Origin: Bacillota bacterium | GTDB taxonomy: Bacteria > Bacillota > Clostridia > Oscillospirales > Ruminococcaceae | Length of the DNA stretch: 47,062 nucleotides | Reading direction: 5' to 3' | Assembly: GCA_023431215.1 (NCBI GenBank) | Contig: JAEYXR010000072.1 | Span: forward strand, 1 to 47,062 | Part shown: piece after piece, positions 25,117-33,735 of the stretch | Layout: every line of letters begins with the position of its first letter | Numbering within the stretch: position 1 is the stretch's first letter | The notes under the pieces: model-generated | What the model was told of the DNA's origin: nothing | The model's input: the letters and a program-made list of their open reading frames with translations, nothing else | Database searches by the model: none | Made by a program: the position numbers and the translations under genes

Positions 25117-25979
25117 AGGGTACACCCCTCGTTTTGAGAATGACACACAAAGGTCTGCCAACGGCTACTTAGTGCTTGTGCGGCCTGCTGTGCCCAAACT
25201 TCCTCTTCAAAAATTCCAAACACGCAGGAGCCTGAGCCTGTCATCAGGCTACCTTTGGCACCCTGAGCCAGCAGGGCAGTCTTTATTTCTTGTATCACCG
25301 GTGTCTCTGCTACTGCCTCAAAGACATTATACAGGTTTTGACACACCCTGTCCAAGTCTCCCTGCTCCAGGGCTGTGGCTGATTCCTTAGCGGTAAAGCG
25401 CTGCGTCTGGGCAAAGCTTGGCGCATCCAGCTTTTGAAACATAGCGGGGGTAGAAAAAGCAACAGGCGGCTTTACCACCGTAAGCCAAAAGGAAGTTCGA
25501 CTGGCAACAGGGGTCAAATGCTCCCCTATGCCCTGCCCCACGGCGGCGCCATTGAGCAGACAGGCGGGAACATCTGCCCCCAGCCCGGCGCCCAGCTGCA
25601 TCAGTTCCTGTGTAGTTAGCCCCAGTTCATACAGCTTGTTCACCGCCATCAAAAAGGCGGCGCAATCGGCGCTGCCTCCTCCCAGTCCCGCCTGAGTGGG
25701 AATGTTCTTTTTCAACATCACCGAAAGCCCCCCCACTTGGGGAAACTTGTCTTTTAAAGTATGATACGCCCGGGCAATGATATTCTTTTCAGCAGGCACG
25801 CCTTGCAGATTGGTCTGCAGCGTAAAACAACCGTCCTCTGTTTTGGACACGCTGAGGTGGTCACACAGACTGATACGCTGAAAAACAGTCTCCAGCTCAT
25901 GGTAGCCATCCGGCCGCCTGCCGGTAACTGCCAGCGCTAAATTGATTTTGCCATAGGCAGGTATTTCTATGATGTTCAC
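25113..25979 (-). CDS. ispE: 4-diphosphocytidyl-2-C-methyl-D-erythritol kinase
   Basis: IspE is a GHMP kinase for the fourth MEP step. PAYGKINLALAVTGRRPDGYHE, the ATP-binding PTQAGLGGGSADCAAFL, and MTGSGSCVFGIF are clear family motifs. The start is GTG at 25979, because GGGAGG lies 7 bases upstream; an in-frame TTG to the left of that site would include the ribosome-binding site itself. The protein is 288 aa. It follows ispF by 21 bp and overlaps ispD by four bases. Confidence 0.95.
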   Translation of the reverse strand: MNIIEIPAYGKINLALAVTGRRPDGYHELETVFQRISLCDHLSVSKTEDGCFTLQTNLQGVPAEKNIIARAYHTLKDKFPQVGGLSVMLKKNIPTQAGLGGGSADCAAFLMAVNKLYELGLTTQELMQLGAGLGADVPACLLNGAAVGQGIGEHLTPVASRTSFWLTVVKPPVAFSTPAMFQKLDAPSFAQTQRFTAKESATALEQGDLDRVCQNLYNVFEAVAETPVIQEIKTALLAQGAKGSLMTGSGSCVFGIFEEEVWAQQAAQALSSRWQTFVCHSQNEGCTL

Positions 25980-26000
25980 GGTTCTTCCTCCCAAAGACGG

Positions 26001-26465
26001 CTATTCCACGGTTAGAATGCACAGCACACTGATGCCCTCGCCGCTGCCGCAGCGGGTCAAGCCCTCACCTGTGGTGGCAGTAATGCCAACACAGGCCGGC
26101 GCAATACCCAGCAGGGCCGCAATGCTCTCCCGCATTTGAGGTATCATGGGTGAAACTTTAGGTGTACTGCATTCAATGGAGATGGACAGGTGCACAATAC
26201 TTTCCTTTAAGTGCTCCAGCGCCTTTTGCAGATAGACCCTACTGTCGGTAATGCCCTGTTTGCACAGCACATCGGCAGGGGCACCTAAAATATTGACACA
26301 GGTAATGCCAGAAACAGCATTGGTAATGGCATGCAACACCACATCACCGTCACTGTTGGCACTCAGCGGTATATGCCCCGCAAACTCAACCCCACCCAAA
26401 ATCAAGGGTTTTGTTGTTTCCTGTGAGTCAAACCGGTGGCTATCCTGACCAATTGCTACTTTCAT
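26001..26465 (-). CDS. ispF: 2-C-methyl-D-erythritol 2,4-cyclodiphosphate synthase, divergent
   Basis: IspF forms the cyclic diphosphate in the fifth MEP step. The N-terminal metal motif (IGQDSHRF, D8 and H10), NSDGDVVLHA, PKVSPMIPQMRESIA and ATTGEGLT identify the family, and its place between dxr and ispE agrees. The 154 aa length is normal. However, the family-typical HSDGD is NSDGD here, and the GDIG...FPDTD loop is replaced by NILGAPADVLCKQG before TDSR. These positions help bind the substrate phosphates and metal in the E. coli enzyme, so it is a lineage variant or has altered chemistry. ATG at 26465 follows AGGAGG. Confidence 0.85.
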   Translation of the reverse strand: MKVAIGQDSHRFDSQETTKPLILGGVEFAGHIPLSANSDGDVVLHAITNAVSGITCVNILGAPADVLCKQGITDSRVYLQKALEHLKESIVHLSISIECSTPKVSPMIPQMRESIAALLGIAPACVGITATTGEGLTRCGSGEGISVLCILTVE

Positions 26466-26493
26466 AAGGCACCTCCTGCAAGCTTGTTGTAAA

Positions 26494-27648
26494 TTATAGC
26501 CTCTGCACCGCTTCCTGTGTTAGGCGGCGGGTGTGGGCATCCAGAGCCAGAATATCGTCAATGCTGCTCAGGCTGCATCCATCATGGCGTTCCAATGCGG
26601 CTTCTATCTGCCCTGGAATTTGGGTAAATGGAATTTTTCCTGCTAAAAATGCTGCCACGAGCACCTCGTTGGCGGCGTTCAGCACTACCTGGGCACTGTG
26701 TCCCGATTCAGCGGCTTCCAGGGCAAGTCGCAGGCAGGCAAATTTTTGAAGATCAGGCTTTTCAAATTTTAGACTGCCAATTTGAAACAAGTCCAGCTTC
26801 TGCTGGTCGTTGGGCAGGCGGTTAGGGTAATTTAAGGCATAAGCAATGGGAATTTCCATGCTTGTGGGGGCTATATTTGCCATAATGGTACCATCCACAA
26901 ACTGCACCATGGAATGCACCAGACTTTGGCGGTGCACCACTACCTCAATGTTTTTGGGCAGCACATCAAAAAGCCACCGGGCTTCTATCACCTCAAAGCC
27001 CTTGTTCATCATCGTGGCTGAGTCAATGGTAATTTTTGGCCCCATATTCCAGGTAGGGTGTGCCAGTGCCTGCTGGGGGGTAATAGTATCATCCAGAGGC
27101 TTATCAAAGAAAGGCCCTCCTGAAGCGGTCAGCAGAAGCTTATCAATCTCACCGTGATTTTCGCCCCTTAAGCACTGCAAAATGGCACTATGCTCACTGT
27201 CGATGGTAACAAGCTGTACCTTGTGGGCCTTTGCGGCATCCATGACAGTACTGCCGCCTGCCACCAGCACCTCTTTGTTGGCTAGTGCCACGTCTTTTCC
27301 GGCACAAATCATATTATAGGTGGGGCGCAATCCGGCAACACCCACCAGTGCAGATACGCCCAAATCATAATCGCTCAGGCTTGAAATTTCTTCCATGCCC
27401 TCTTCTCCCCAGTAGACAGAAATATGGGGAAACTGCCTGCGCAGCTCCTCAGCGTCCTGCTGTGCGGCTATATATACCTGTTGGGGTTCAAACTCTTGTA
27501 TCTGACGGGTTAACAGCGTCACGTTTCGTCCTGCCACCAGCGTAACAGCTTTAAATTTATTGGGGTATCTCCGTACAATATTCAGTGTGCTGACACCGAT
27601 TGAACCGGTAGAGCCAAATATAGCAAGTCTTTTCATTCCATGCTCCAT
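26494..27648 (-). CDS. dxr: 1-deoxy-D-xylulose-5-phosphate reductoisomerase
   Basis: DXR converts deoxyxylulose phosphate to methylerythritol phosphate with NADPH, the target of fosmidomycin. The NADPH loop is GSTGSIGVSTL, the metal site DSEHSAILQCL, and substrate-binding motifs are LTASGGPFFD and the HPTWNMGPKITIDSATMMNKG stretch (split here for length). The length of 384 aa is normal. I take ATG 27648, with AGGAG 8 bases upstream; a second ATG at 27636 also has a nearby GGAG. It is the first gene of the MEP operon dxr-ispF-ispE-ispD-dxs and has its own possible promoter. ispG and ispH are not in the window. Confidence 0.96.
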   Translation of the reverse strand: MEHGMKRLAIFGSTGSIGVSTLNIVRRYPNKFKAVTLVAGRNVTLLTRQIQEFEPQQVYIAAQQDAEELRRQFPHISVYWGEEGMEEISSLSDYDLGVSALVGVAGLRPTYNMICAGKDVALANKEVLVAGGSTVMDAAKAHKVQLVTIDSEHSAILQCLRGENHGEIDKLLLTASGGPFFDKPLDDTITPQQALAHPTWNMGPKITIDSATMMNKGFEVIEARWLFDVLPKNIEVVVHRQSLVHSMVQFVDGTIMANIAPTSMEIPIAYALNYPNRLPNDQQKLDLFQIGSLKFEKPDLQKFACLRLALEAAESGHSAQVVLNAANEVLVAAFLAGKIPFTQIPGQIEAALERHDGCSLSSIDDILALDAHTRRLTQEAVQRL

Positions 27649-27724
27649 TCCGTAAACTCCTGCACAATGCTTTCATTATCTTTAATAAAACACCAAAAAG
27701 AAATTTTGGTACTTAACAGTCCAT

Positions 27725-27753
27725 ATTATACTGGTTTTGTATGGCAAAAGAAA
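27725..27753 (-). promoter_or_regulatory. Possible promoter of the MEP operon
   Basis: A perfect TATAAT (27730-27725, minus strand) lies about 77 bp before dxr, with a weak -35 TTTCTT (27753-27748) 17 bases upstream. It is the best candidate in the gap. Confidence 0.45.
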
Positions 27754-27842
27754 GGGCTGAAAAATGAATAGTAACTAAAATTTGATTGTTTTATACCCGG
27801 CAAAAGCAAGTACGCAAGCAATCATCCTTTACATGATTGATA

Positions 27843-27884
27843 AAAGCACACCAACCCACAACACCGTATGGCTTGGCGTGCTTT
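27843..27884 (-). terminator. Terminator after the TctC-like gene
   Basis: AAAGCAC at one side and GTGCTTT at the other close a stem of about 14 bp with one mismatch and a G-U pair, followed on the minus strand by TTTTATC. It ends the kinase and tctC-like transcript. Confidence 0.75.
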
Positions 27885-27920
27885 ATTATTAAATGGGCAT
27901 AAATTGTTCGCTCGTGTCTT

Positions 27921-28943
27921 TTATCTGTCTATCGATGAGGCTTCAGAATCAATCAGACCTACCTCTTCCAGCAGGTCGGCATATTCTGCATTCACCTGTT
28001 CCAAAAAAATCTCAAATTCTGCCCCTGCCATAAAATCCATATCCCAACCGTATTTAATGCACATTTCCTTCCATTGGTCTGACTCTGCCATTTTTTTTAG
28101 CACATCTTCCCAATAGGCGCTGGCATACTCCGGCATATCCTTGGGGCCAAACAAGCCTCTCCAATTAATAAAAGTAGCATTGATTCCCTGCTCCACGCAG
28201 GTGGGCATTTCCGCCACAATACCGCTGCCCACACGCTTATCCGCCGTAATGGCAAGTACCCTGATGTCTCCGCTTTCGGCGAGACCTACAGCATCGCTGA
28301 TGCCGGTGCTTACCACATCTATGTTTCCACCCATCAGCTGTGCCACCACGGCACCATCCTGGTATCCCGTATATTGAATCTTGTCTAAACCGGTAACCTC
28401 TGCAGCCTTAGCAATTTTTAAAAACTGCACATGGTCCATAGAACCTGCGGCAGATGTACCGCCAATTCTCAAGGAGGAGGGGTCATTGCGCAAAACCTCC
28501 ATTACCTCTGCAATGGTTTGATAGGGGGAATCTTTGCTTACCGCAAAACACCCGTAATCGGTGATGAGCCGTGCAATGGGGGTTGTAGAATCTTTATAGC
28601 TTCTTTCAGAGGAGCCATTCAGGTTGATTAAGCACAAAGGAGGTGAGTAAACGGCCACTACATCATCGCAGCCCAGCTTTTCATAAAGGTAGTCCAGTGC
28701 AACACCGCCCCCCATGCCGGGCTTGTTGGTCACCGGCAGTGGTACGCTTACCAGCCCTGTTTTCTCCAGGCATCTGGCCACCGCACGAATGGTCAAGTCG
28801 TAGCCTCCGCCGGAGCCTGCAGGAGCCACCAGCTCAACAGAACTGGTAGGATAAGAAGCCTCCTGCCTGGGAACTGCCTTTGGTGACTGACAAGCAGTAA
28901 AAACTGCCAGAGCGACTGCCAGAACAACCGCTGCTTTTTTCAT
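27921..28943 (-). CDS. TctC-like solute-binding lipoprotein (BugD/TTT family), paralogue 1
   Basis: This 340-residue protein is an extracytoplasmic tricarboxylate-binding receptor. A signal peptide with a lipobox (AVFTAC at residues 16-21) predicts a lipid anchor. ELVAPAGSGGGYDLTIRAVAR and NKPGMGGGVALDYLYE are typical ligand-binding segments of the family, followed by GGTSAAGSMDH. ATG at 28943 follows AAGGAG. It lies 49 bp downstream of a membrane hybrid sensor kinase and is well separated from tctA and tctB, which have their own tctC. In several bacteria such orphan receptors present ligand to a kinase, so a sensing role is possible (inference). The true ligand is unknown. Confidence 0.88.
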   Translation of the reverse strand: MKKAAVVLAVALAVFTACQSPKAVPRQEASYPTSSVELVAPAGSGGGYDLTIRAVARCLEKTGLVSVPLPVTNKPGMGGGVALDYLYEKLGCDDVVAVYSPPLCLINLNGSSERSYKDSTTPIARLITDYGCFAVSKDSPYQTIAEVMEVLRNDPSSLRIGGTSAAGSMDHVQFLKIAKAAEVTGLDKIQYTGYQDGAVVAQLMGGNIDVVSTGISDAVGLAESGDIRVLAITADKRVGSGIVAEMPTCVEQGINATFINWRGLFGPKDMPEYASAYWEDVLKKMAESDQWKEMCIKYGWDMDFMAGAEFEIFLEQVNAEYADLLEEVGLIDSEASSIDR

Positions 28944-28992
28944 TTTTTGCTCCTTTCCGCCATTGACAGGGAACAAGCTCCCAAAGCAATCC

Positions 28993-31212
28993 TTACTTTT
29001 CTAAGGCAATGATGGTTTCTAACAGTTCATCAAAGTCCAAGGGTTTAATCAAAATACCGTCCAAAACACCAGACTGCTGCATTTGCAACGCTTCTTTTTC
29101 TACCAGTCCTGTAATAAGCAGCACCGGTAAATCAGGACGGGATTTTTTTATTTTACGTGCCAGGGTGGTTCCCTTGTATTTTGGCATAGTATAATCGGCT
29201 ATCACCACATCCCAGTGATCTGCAGTATGGTAAAAAGCATCCAGAGCCTCCTGGGCGTCGGTAAATGCCTCTACTTCATAACCTTTTCGCATCAGCCTTT
29301 TTTTCAAATATGCCAGTACCTTGGGGTCGTCGTCTACCAGCATTAAAGTAAGGGTTTCTGCGGTCTTGCTCTCAGGGGCATGAGTAATCGGACGTTCACC
29401 CACCGGTTGATCGGTAATAGGCAGGTATACCCAAAAGCTGCTTCCTCTGCCCGGAATACTGGTAACGTCGATAAAGCCCTCATGGGTAGTTATAATATTC
29501 TGTACCACAGAAAGCCCCAGCCCCGTACCCTCACCCACCTCCTTGGTGGTAAAAAAGGGATCGAAAATGTGGTGAATCATTTCCTCACTCATGCCGCAGC
29601 CGGTATCGGATATCACCAGCTGGGCATAGTCTCCCAAAGCACCCCGGAACTTGCCGGGTAAATTTGCATGGCTGATTCGTTTGCTGGAAATAGTCAATAC
29701 ACCGCCGTTTTCACCCATTGCCTGGTAAGCATTGGAGCATAAATTGAGCAGCACCTGATGGAGCTGTGTGGCACTGCCCCAGATATTAATACCACCGGTC
29801 TCAAAATCTTCTTCCAAACGAATGCTGGATGGCAGTATCATCCTAACCATCTTGACAATATCCCGCAGCACGGCATCCAGACTTACCGGCCCATAGGCCG
29901 AAGTATCGCTTTCGCGCCGGCTGAAGGGCAATATCTGCTCCACAATTTCTTTTGCCCTGGCACCGGCCTTATAAATTTCGTCAACATCTTCAAAGTAGTC
30001 GCTGTCTGTGCCAAGCTGTTCCTTTAAAAACTCTGAATAGCCCATAATGGGAGTCAGCAGATTGTTAAATTCGTGGGCAATGCCCCCTGCCAAAGCACCA
30101 ATGGTATGCAGTTTTTCGTAATGACGTACCTGCTCCCGGCTTTGGTGCAGCTCCTCAAGAGTGTAGTTGATGTCCCGCAGATATCGTGTCTCCATCTGAA
30201 GCTTTTGGCGCTTTTTTTGCAAATTGTAAATAACAAAAAGCCCACATAACAGCAAAACAAGAATGGCAGCCACCAGCAGTGCAAACTGCCCAAGATTTTG
30301 ATTCACAGGTAAAATAGCCTCTTCGTAAGGCATCTCGGCAGAAATCAGCCAAGACCTGCCCCCCAAATTCATACGTGAAAAAGCTGCTATTTTGGGCTGG
30401 CTTGGTAAAATACCGTTATCCCAGGAAAGGTAGGTTGCGGTACCTTCTTCATATTTAAGCTGCTTTTGCAGCATTGCGTTCAAGGAGGAAAAGTCAGAAT
30501 TTTCATATAATCCCTCCACATCCCGCAGGTGATTCAGCCCTATCATTTCACGGGTAGCGTGCATCAAAATGGTTCCTGTTTCATCCTTTACCACAATGGC
30601 GCCTTCGTCACGGGCACTTAAGGGTGCCACCAGCTGATCATATAGTTCCTGCAGGTCTACCACGCCCACTACAGCGCCAAGAAACCCCTGACCGGAGTAA
30701 ACATTGCTGGTAATGGTCATTCCCCACCGGTTGGGTCCCAGTGGAAAAACAGAACCAATCCCGCTTTGATTTTCATCTGAAAGAGTTGTAAAATTTAACA
30801 CCGATTCATTAAAACTTTCAATAAATGGGTATTGGTTATACTCAAATATGATATTGCCCTCCCGATCAAGCAAATAAATCCGGGAAAGTCCCTGATGCTG
30901 CGACAGCATATAAGATGCCAAGTACTCCTTTAGCCCCTTATCTCTGCCATTTTGGTAATAGGCATCAAATTCTCGTGTAAAGCCTGGGGTGCTTACCACA
31001 ATGCCCACATTGCGCAGCTGTTCAGACAAATATAAATCAAGATTTTGAGAGACTGCACGGGCAATAATTAGAAGATGCTGCTGTCGCTGTTCTATTACTG
31101 TCTGGGTGTAGGCACCGTAGGTAGCAAAAACTGCATAGGCCAGCACCACCAAGCAAATGGCCATAAAAAGTGCCACTATTGCACGTTTACTATGTTTTAA
31201 TGTAAGTTTCAT
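28993..31212 (-). CDS. Membrane hybrid sensor histidine kinase with C-terminal receiver
   Basis: This 739-residue protein has a membrane segment at about residues 10-32, an extracytoplasmic Cache-type sensor region to about 300, and a second membrane segment at about 307-330. The phosphoacceptor is H380 in GGIAHEFNNLL, followed by an ATPase domain (NAYQAMGENGG, ISDTGCGMS, GTGLGLSVV). A C-terminal receiver has phosphoacceptor D673 in VVIADYTMP. There is no DNA-binding domain, so phosphate must pass to another protein. ATG at 31212 follows AGGGG. It is upstream of the orphan TctC-like gene and near the tct transporter operon, suggesting a carboxylate signal. The nearest DNA-binding regulator is the OmpR-type gene at 35305. 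Confidence 0.92.
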   Translation of the reverse strand: MKLTLKHSKRAIVALFMAICLVVLAYAVFATYGAYTQTVIEQRQQHLLIIARAVSQNLDLYLSEQLRNVGIVVSTPGFTREFDAYYQNGRDKGLKEYLASYMLSQHQGLSRIYLLDREGNIIFEYNQYPFIESFNESVLNFTTLSDENQSGIGSVFPLGPNRWGMTITSNVYSGQGFLGAVVGVVDLQELYDQLVAPLSARDEGAIVVKDETGTILMHATREMIGLNHLRDVEGLYENSDFSSLNAMLQKQLKYEEGTATYLSWDNGILPSQPKIAAFSRMNLGGRSWLISAEMPYEEAILPVNQNLGQFALLVAAILVLLLCGLFVIYNLQKKRQKLQMETRYLRDINYTLEELHQSREQVRHYEKLHTIGALAGGIAHEFNNLLTPIMGYSEFLKEQLGTDSDYFEDVDEIYKAGARAKEIVEQILPFSRRESDTSAYGPVSLDAVLRDIVKMVRMILPSSIRLEEDFETGGINIWGSATQLHQVLLNLCSNAYQAMGENGGVLTISSKRISHANLPGKFRGALGDYAQLVISDTGCGMSEEMIHHIFDPFFTTKEVGEGTGLGLSVVQNIITTHEGFIDVTSIPGRGSSFWVYLPITDQPVGERPITHAPESKTAETLTLMLVDDDPKVLAYLKKRLMRKGYEVEAFTDAQEALDAFYHTADHWDVVIADYTMPKYKGTTLARKIKKSRPDLPVLLITGLVEKEALQMQQSGVLDGILIKPLDFDELLETIIALEK

Positions 31213-31256
31213 GGTTAATCCCCTACTTTATGCGGCACATTCTATGGTAAGTATAA

Positions 31257-31280
31257 TTTAAGTTGCTATTTAAGTTACTA
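31257..31280. repeat. Tandem 12-bp direct repeat upstream of the sensor kinase
   Basis: TTTAAGTTGCTA (31257-31268) is followed directly by TTTAAGTTACTA (31269-31280), one base different. Head-to-tail spacing of about one helical turn resembles binding sites of OmpR-type regulators. Confidence 0.55.
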
Positions 31281-31320
31281 TTCTGGCCTATTGGGTAAAA
31301 TAATCTTTTTAATAAGTCTT

Positions 31321-31349
31321 AAAGTCTTTGGGGTTTACTGAAAGACTTT
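31321..31349. repeat. 9-bp inverted repeat upstream of the sensor kinase
   Basis: AAAGTCTTT and AAAGACTTT are separated by 11 bases, about 110-140 bp before the kinase start. It could be an operator or a weak hairpin. Confidence 0.4.
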
Positions 31350-31494
31350 TATATTTAACTTTGATAAAGTAAAATTGTCAGGTTTATCACAAAAAGTGAA
31401 TGAAAAGTTTACGTCGGTATCTGAAAGCATCATAGCATATTTTTGTAAAAAAAAACAGAAAGTTCAGGCTATTTTTTCCGTATTGGTTATGTGC

Positions 31495-31547
31495 AAAAAG
31501 GGAGCGGGCCCATTCACCGGCTATGGGCCAGTTTAAAGCCTGCTCCC
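31495..31547 (-). terminator. Terminator of the tct transporter operon
   Basis: GGGAGC and GCTCCC close a large hairpin with an inner GGCCCA/TGGGCC stem. On the minus strand five Ts follow. It lies 80 bp after the tctA stop. Confidence 0.85.
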
Positions 31548-31628
31548 TCTTTGTATTGCCCACAAAAACGATCAATGGGCAAATTGAAAGGAAGAGAAAG
31601 GAATTGTACAAATCAGCATCATTTTACC

Positions 31629-33146
31629 TTATACGGCTGCTTTTTGCTCTTTGTTCTTTTTCAGCAAAGGTTTTACCACAGGGCCAAGCAAAACTACAGC
31701 ACAGATTACTAGGATAAATGCGGTAATGGGGCGTGTCATAACGTTACCAAAAGCCTGCCACAGGTTAGCGCCCTCGGCAATGGTAACCGCACGGCGGAGG
31801 TTGGATTCGCATATTACACCCAGAACCAGACCCAGAATCATAGCGGAGCTGTTAAATTTACAGGTAACAAAGACAAAGCCTATCAAACCGGATATTGCCA
31901 TCAGAACAACATCTACCGCAGTATTTTTTGTGGCAAAAGCGCCGATGGTTGCCATCATGATGATGGTGGGACCAAGAATGCTATAGGGAATCTTCAGCAC
32001 TTTTACAAAGATACGGGCAATAATGATAGCTGCAAAAACCATGATGATGTTTGCCACGAACATGGAGGAAAAGGTTGCTGCCAAAAACTGAGGCTGGTCA
32101 ATAAGCAACAGGGGGCCCATGGTAACACCTTTTAAGACCAGTGCAGACATCATAATGGCAGCTGCGTTACCACCGGGAATACCCAAGGAAAGCAGAGGAA
32201 CCATTGCACCACCGCATGCTGCGTTGTTGCCGGTTTCGGGGGCAGCAATACCATCGATGCAACCGGTGCCAAACTTTTCAGGATGTTTGGAAAGCTTGAC
32301 CTCGGTGGAGTAGCAGAGAAAAGAGGCGATGGTGGCACCTGCGCCTGGTAGAATACCAACAACAGTACCCAGGATAGAGCAGCGAAGAATAATCCATTTA
32401 ACAGAGAGTATTTCTTTTAGAGTAGGCATCTCACATTTCATTGAGCTGCTGTCGCCTACTGCTTTCAACTTGGCAGGCTTGGCCGTTTGCTTCAGTACCT
32501 CGGTAACGGCAAAGAAACCAATCATAACAGGAATCATCTCAATGCCGGAGGTGAGGAAGCGGGTACCAAAGGTAAGACGGGGAACACCCAGCAGGGGGTC
32601 AAGGCCGATGCAGGCCAGCAAAAGACCAATCAGGCCGGAAATTAAAGTACGGCAGATGTTGTCGGTCTCCAGGCTGGTGAGGATAGAAAGGCCCATAAAG
32701 GCAATGGCAAACAGCTCGGCAGGTCCAAAGGAAAGTGCCGCCTGTGTCAGCTGGGGGCTGAGGAGCAGCATGCATATTGCTGCAAACATGCCGCCAATGG
32801 CAGAACAGATGAGCTGAATGCCCAAAGCTTTGCCGGCCTTTCCCTGCTGTGCCATGGGGAAGCCGTCGTATGTAGTAGGCGCACTGGAAGGAACGCCGGG
32901 AATCTTAAAGAGAATGGCTGTCATACCGCCGCCAGTAATGGAGGCACAGTAGATGGCCACCAGAAATGCTATGGCGTCTACGGCATTCATGCTATAAGTA
33001 AACGGAATACCCAGGGTAACTGCCATGGTAGCACTTACGCCCGGCAACGCACCAAAAAGTGTGCCCAAAAACACTGCAAAAATTAGTAGTAAAAACATCT
33101 TGGGGTTAAAAACCACCGCAAAACCGGTAGTCAGTAAATCTAACAT
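31629..33146 (-). CDS. tctA: Tripartite tricarboxylate transporter, large membrane subunit
   Basis: TctA (505 aa, about 12 membrane segments) is the main permease of the TTT family, driven by an ion gradient and fed by a binding protein. The family signatures LFGALPGVSATMAVTLG and TGGGMTAILFKIPGVPSSAPT are clear, and the second repeat has GILPGAGATIASFL and GGNAAAIMMSALVL. ATG at 33146 follows AGGGGAGGG. It starts 18 bp after the tctB stop and is the last gene of tctC-tctB-tctA. The substrate is probably a di- or tricarboxylate such as citrate, but TTT systems also take terephthalate and sugar acids, so this stays open. Confidence 0.95.
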   Translation of the reverse strand: MLDLLTTGFAVVFNPKMFLLLIFAVFLGTLFGALPGVSATMAVTLGIPFTYSMNAVDAIAFLVAIYCASITGGGMTAILFKIPGVPSSAPTTYDGFPMAQQGKAGKALGIQLICSAIGGMFAAICMLLLSPQLTQAALSFGPAELFAIAFMGLSILTSLETDNICRTLISGLIGLLLACIGLDPLLGVPRLTFGTRFLTSGIEMIPVMIGFFAVTEVLKQTAKPAKLKAVGDSSSMKCEMPTLKEILSVKWIILRCSILGTVVGILPGAGATIASFLCYSTEVKLSKHPEKFGTGCIDGIAAPETGNNAACGGAMVPLLSLGIPGGNAAAIMMSALVLKGVTMGPLLLIDQPQFLAATFSSMFVANIIMVFAAIIIARIFVKVLKIPYSILGPTIIMMATIGAFATKNTAVDVVLMAISGLIGFVFVTCKFNSSAMILGLVLGVICESNLRRAVTIAEGANLWQAFGNVMTRPITAFILVICAVVLLGPVVKPLLKKNKEQKAAV

Positions 33147-33164
33147 TTTAATACCCTCCCCTTT

Positions 33165-33686
33165 TTAAAATGTAGGAATAATCGACTCGATAAACAGCGC
33201 AAAATTACGCAGGAAGGGTACCTGGCCACGAGGCAGCATAACACCCAAAAATACCGAGAAGCCCACATACAGCAGAACAGTGATAATAATTGCAGAAAGG
33301 ATCAGGATAAGAGGTCTGCGTTCGCCCAGCAGTAAGCCATAGGAAATAAGGAATGCAAGACTTGTTACCATAAATCCAAGGGGCTCATAAATGAGTGCCA
33401 TACCCATTACCAAAAGCATACCAACAAATAACTTGCTTTTGACAAAGGTCAATACACCGGGGATAAATTCTATCAGACTTTTTTTAATTGCTTCCACTCC
33501 GTTGCGCTTAAAATACTTGTAAATATTCCAGCACAGGGCTATTATAAGGATCGTTAGCAGCCCTTGAGGCCACTGCTCTGCACCCAGCTCGTCTACCGGA
33601 GAAACAGGCATAGTGGCACCTACATAAAAGAAACAAAAGATAGAAAAGCCTAAAAACAGTAAATTTACAATTAGTTCCAAGGCCAT
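33165..33686 (-). CDS. tctB: Tripartite tricarboxylate transporter, small membrane subunit
   Basis: This 173-residue protein has four hydrophobic segments and is the small, poorly conserved TctB subunit that pairs with TctA. I start it at the ATG at 33686 (MALELIVNLLFLGFS). A TTG start at 33695 would add three residues; neither has a strong ribosome-binding site (GTGAG upstream). It lies between tctC and tctA, with a large hairpin 50 bp before its start that may lower its expression relative to the binding protein. Assignment rests mostly on context and topology. Confidence 0.85.
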   Translation of the reverse strand: MALELIVNLLFLGFSIFCFFYVGATMPVSPVDELGAEQWPQGLLTILIIALCWNIYKYFKRNGVEAIKKSLIEFIPGVLTFVKSKLFVGMLLVMGMALIYEPLGFMVTSLAFLISYGLLLGERRPLILILSAIIITVLLYVGFSVFLGVMLPRGQVPFLRNFALFIESIIPTF

Positions 33687-33735
33687 TTTTGTCAACTCAC
33701 TTTCTATGGGTTAAGCATTGTTACATTCTTTTTTT

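Larger units (their letters stand above)
31213..31628. other. Intergenic region between the tctA stop and the sensor-kinase start
   Basis: These 416 bp contain the tctA terminator, a tandem 12-bp direct repeat and a 9-bp inverted repeat upstream of the kinase. No gene was found. No clear consensus promoter was seen. Confidence 0.6.
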
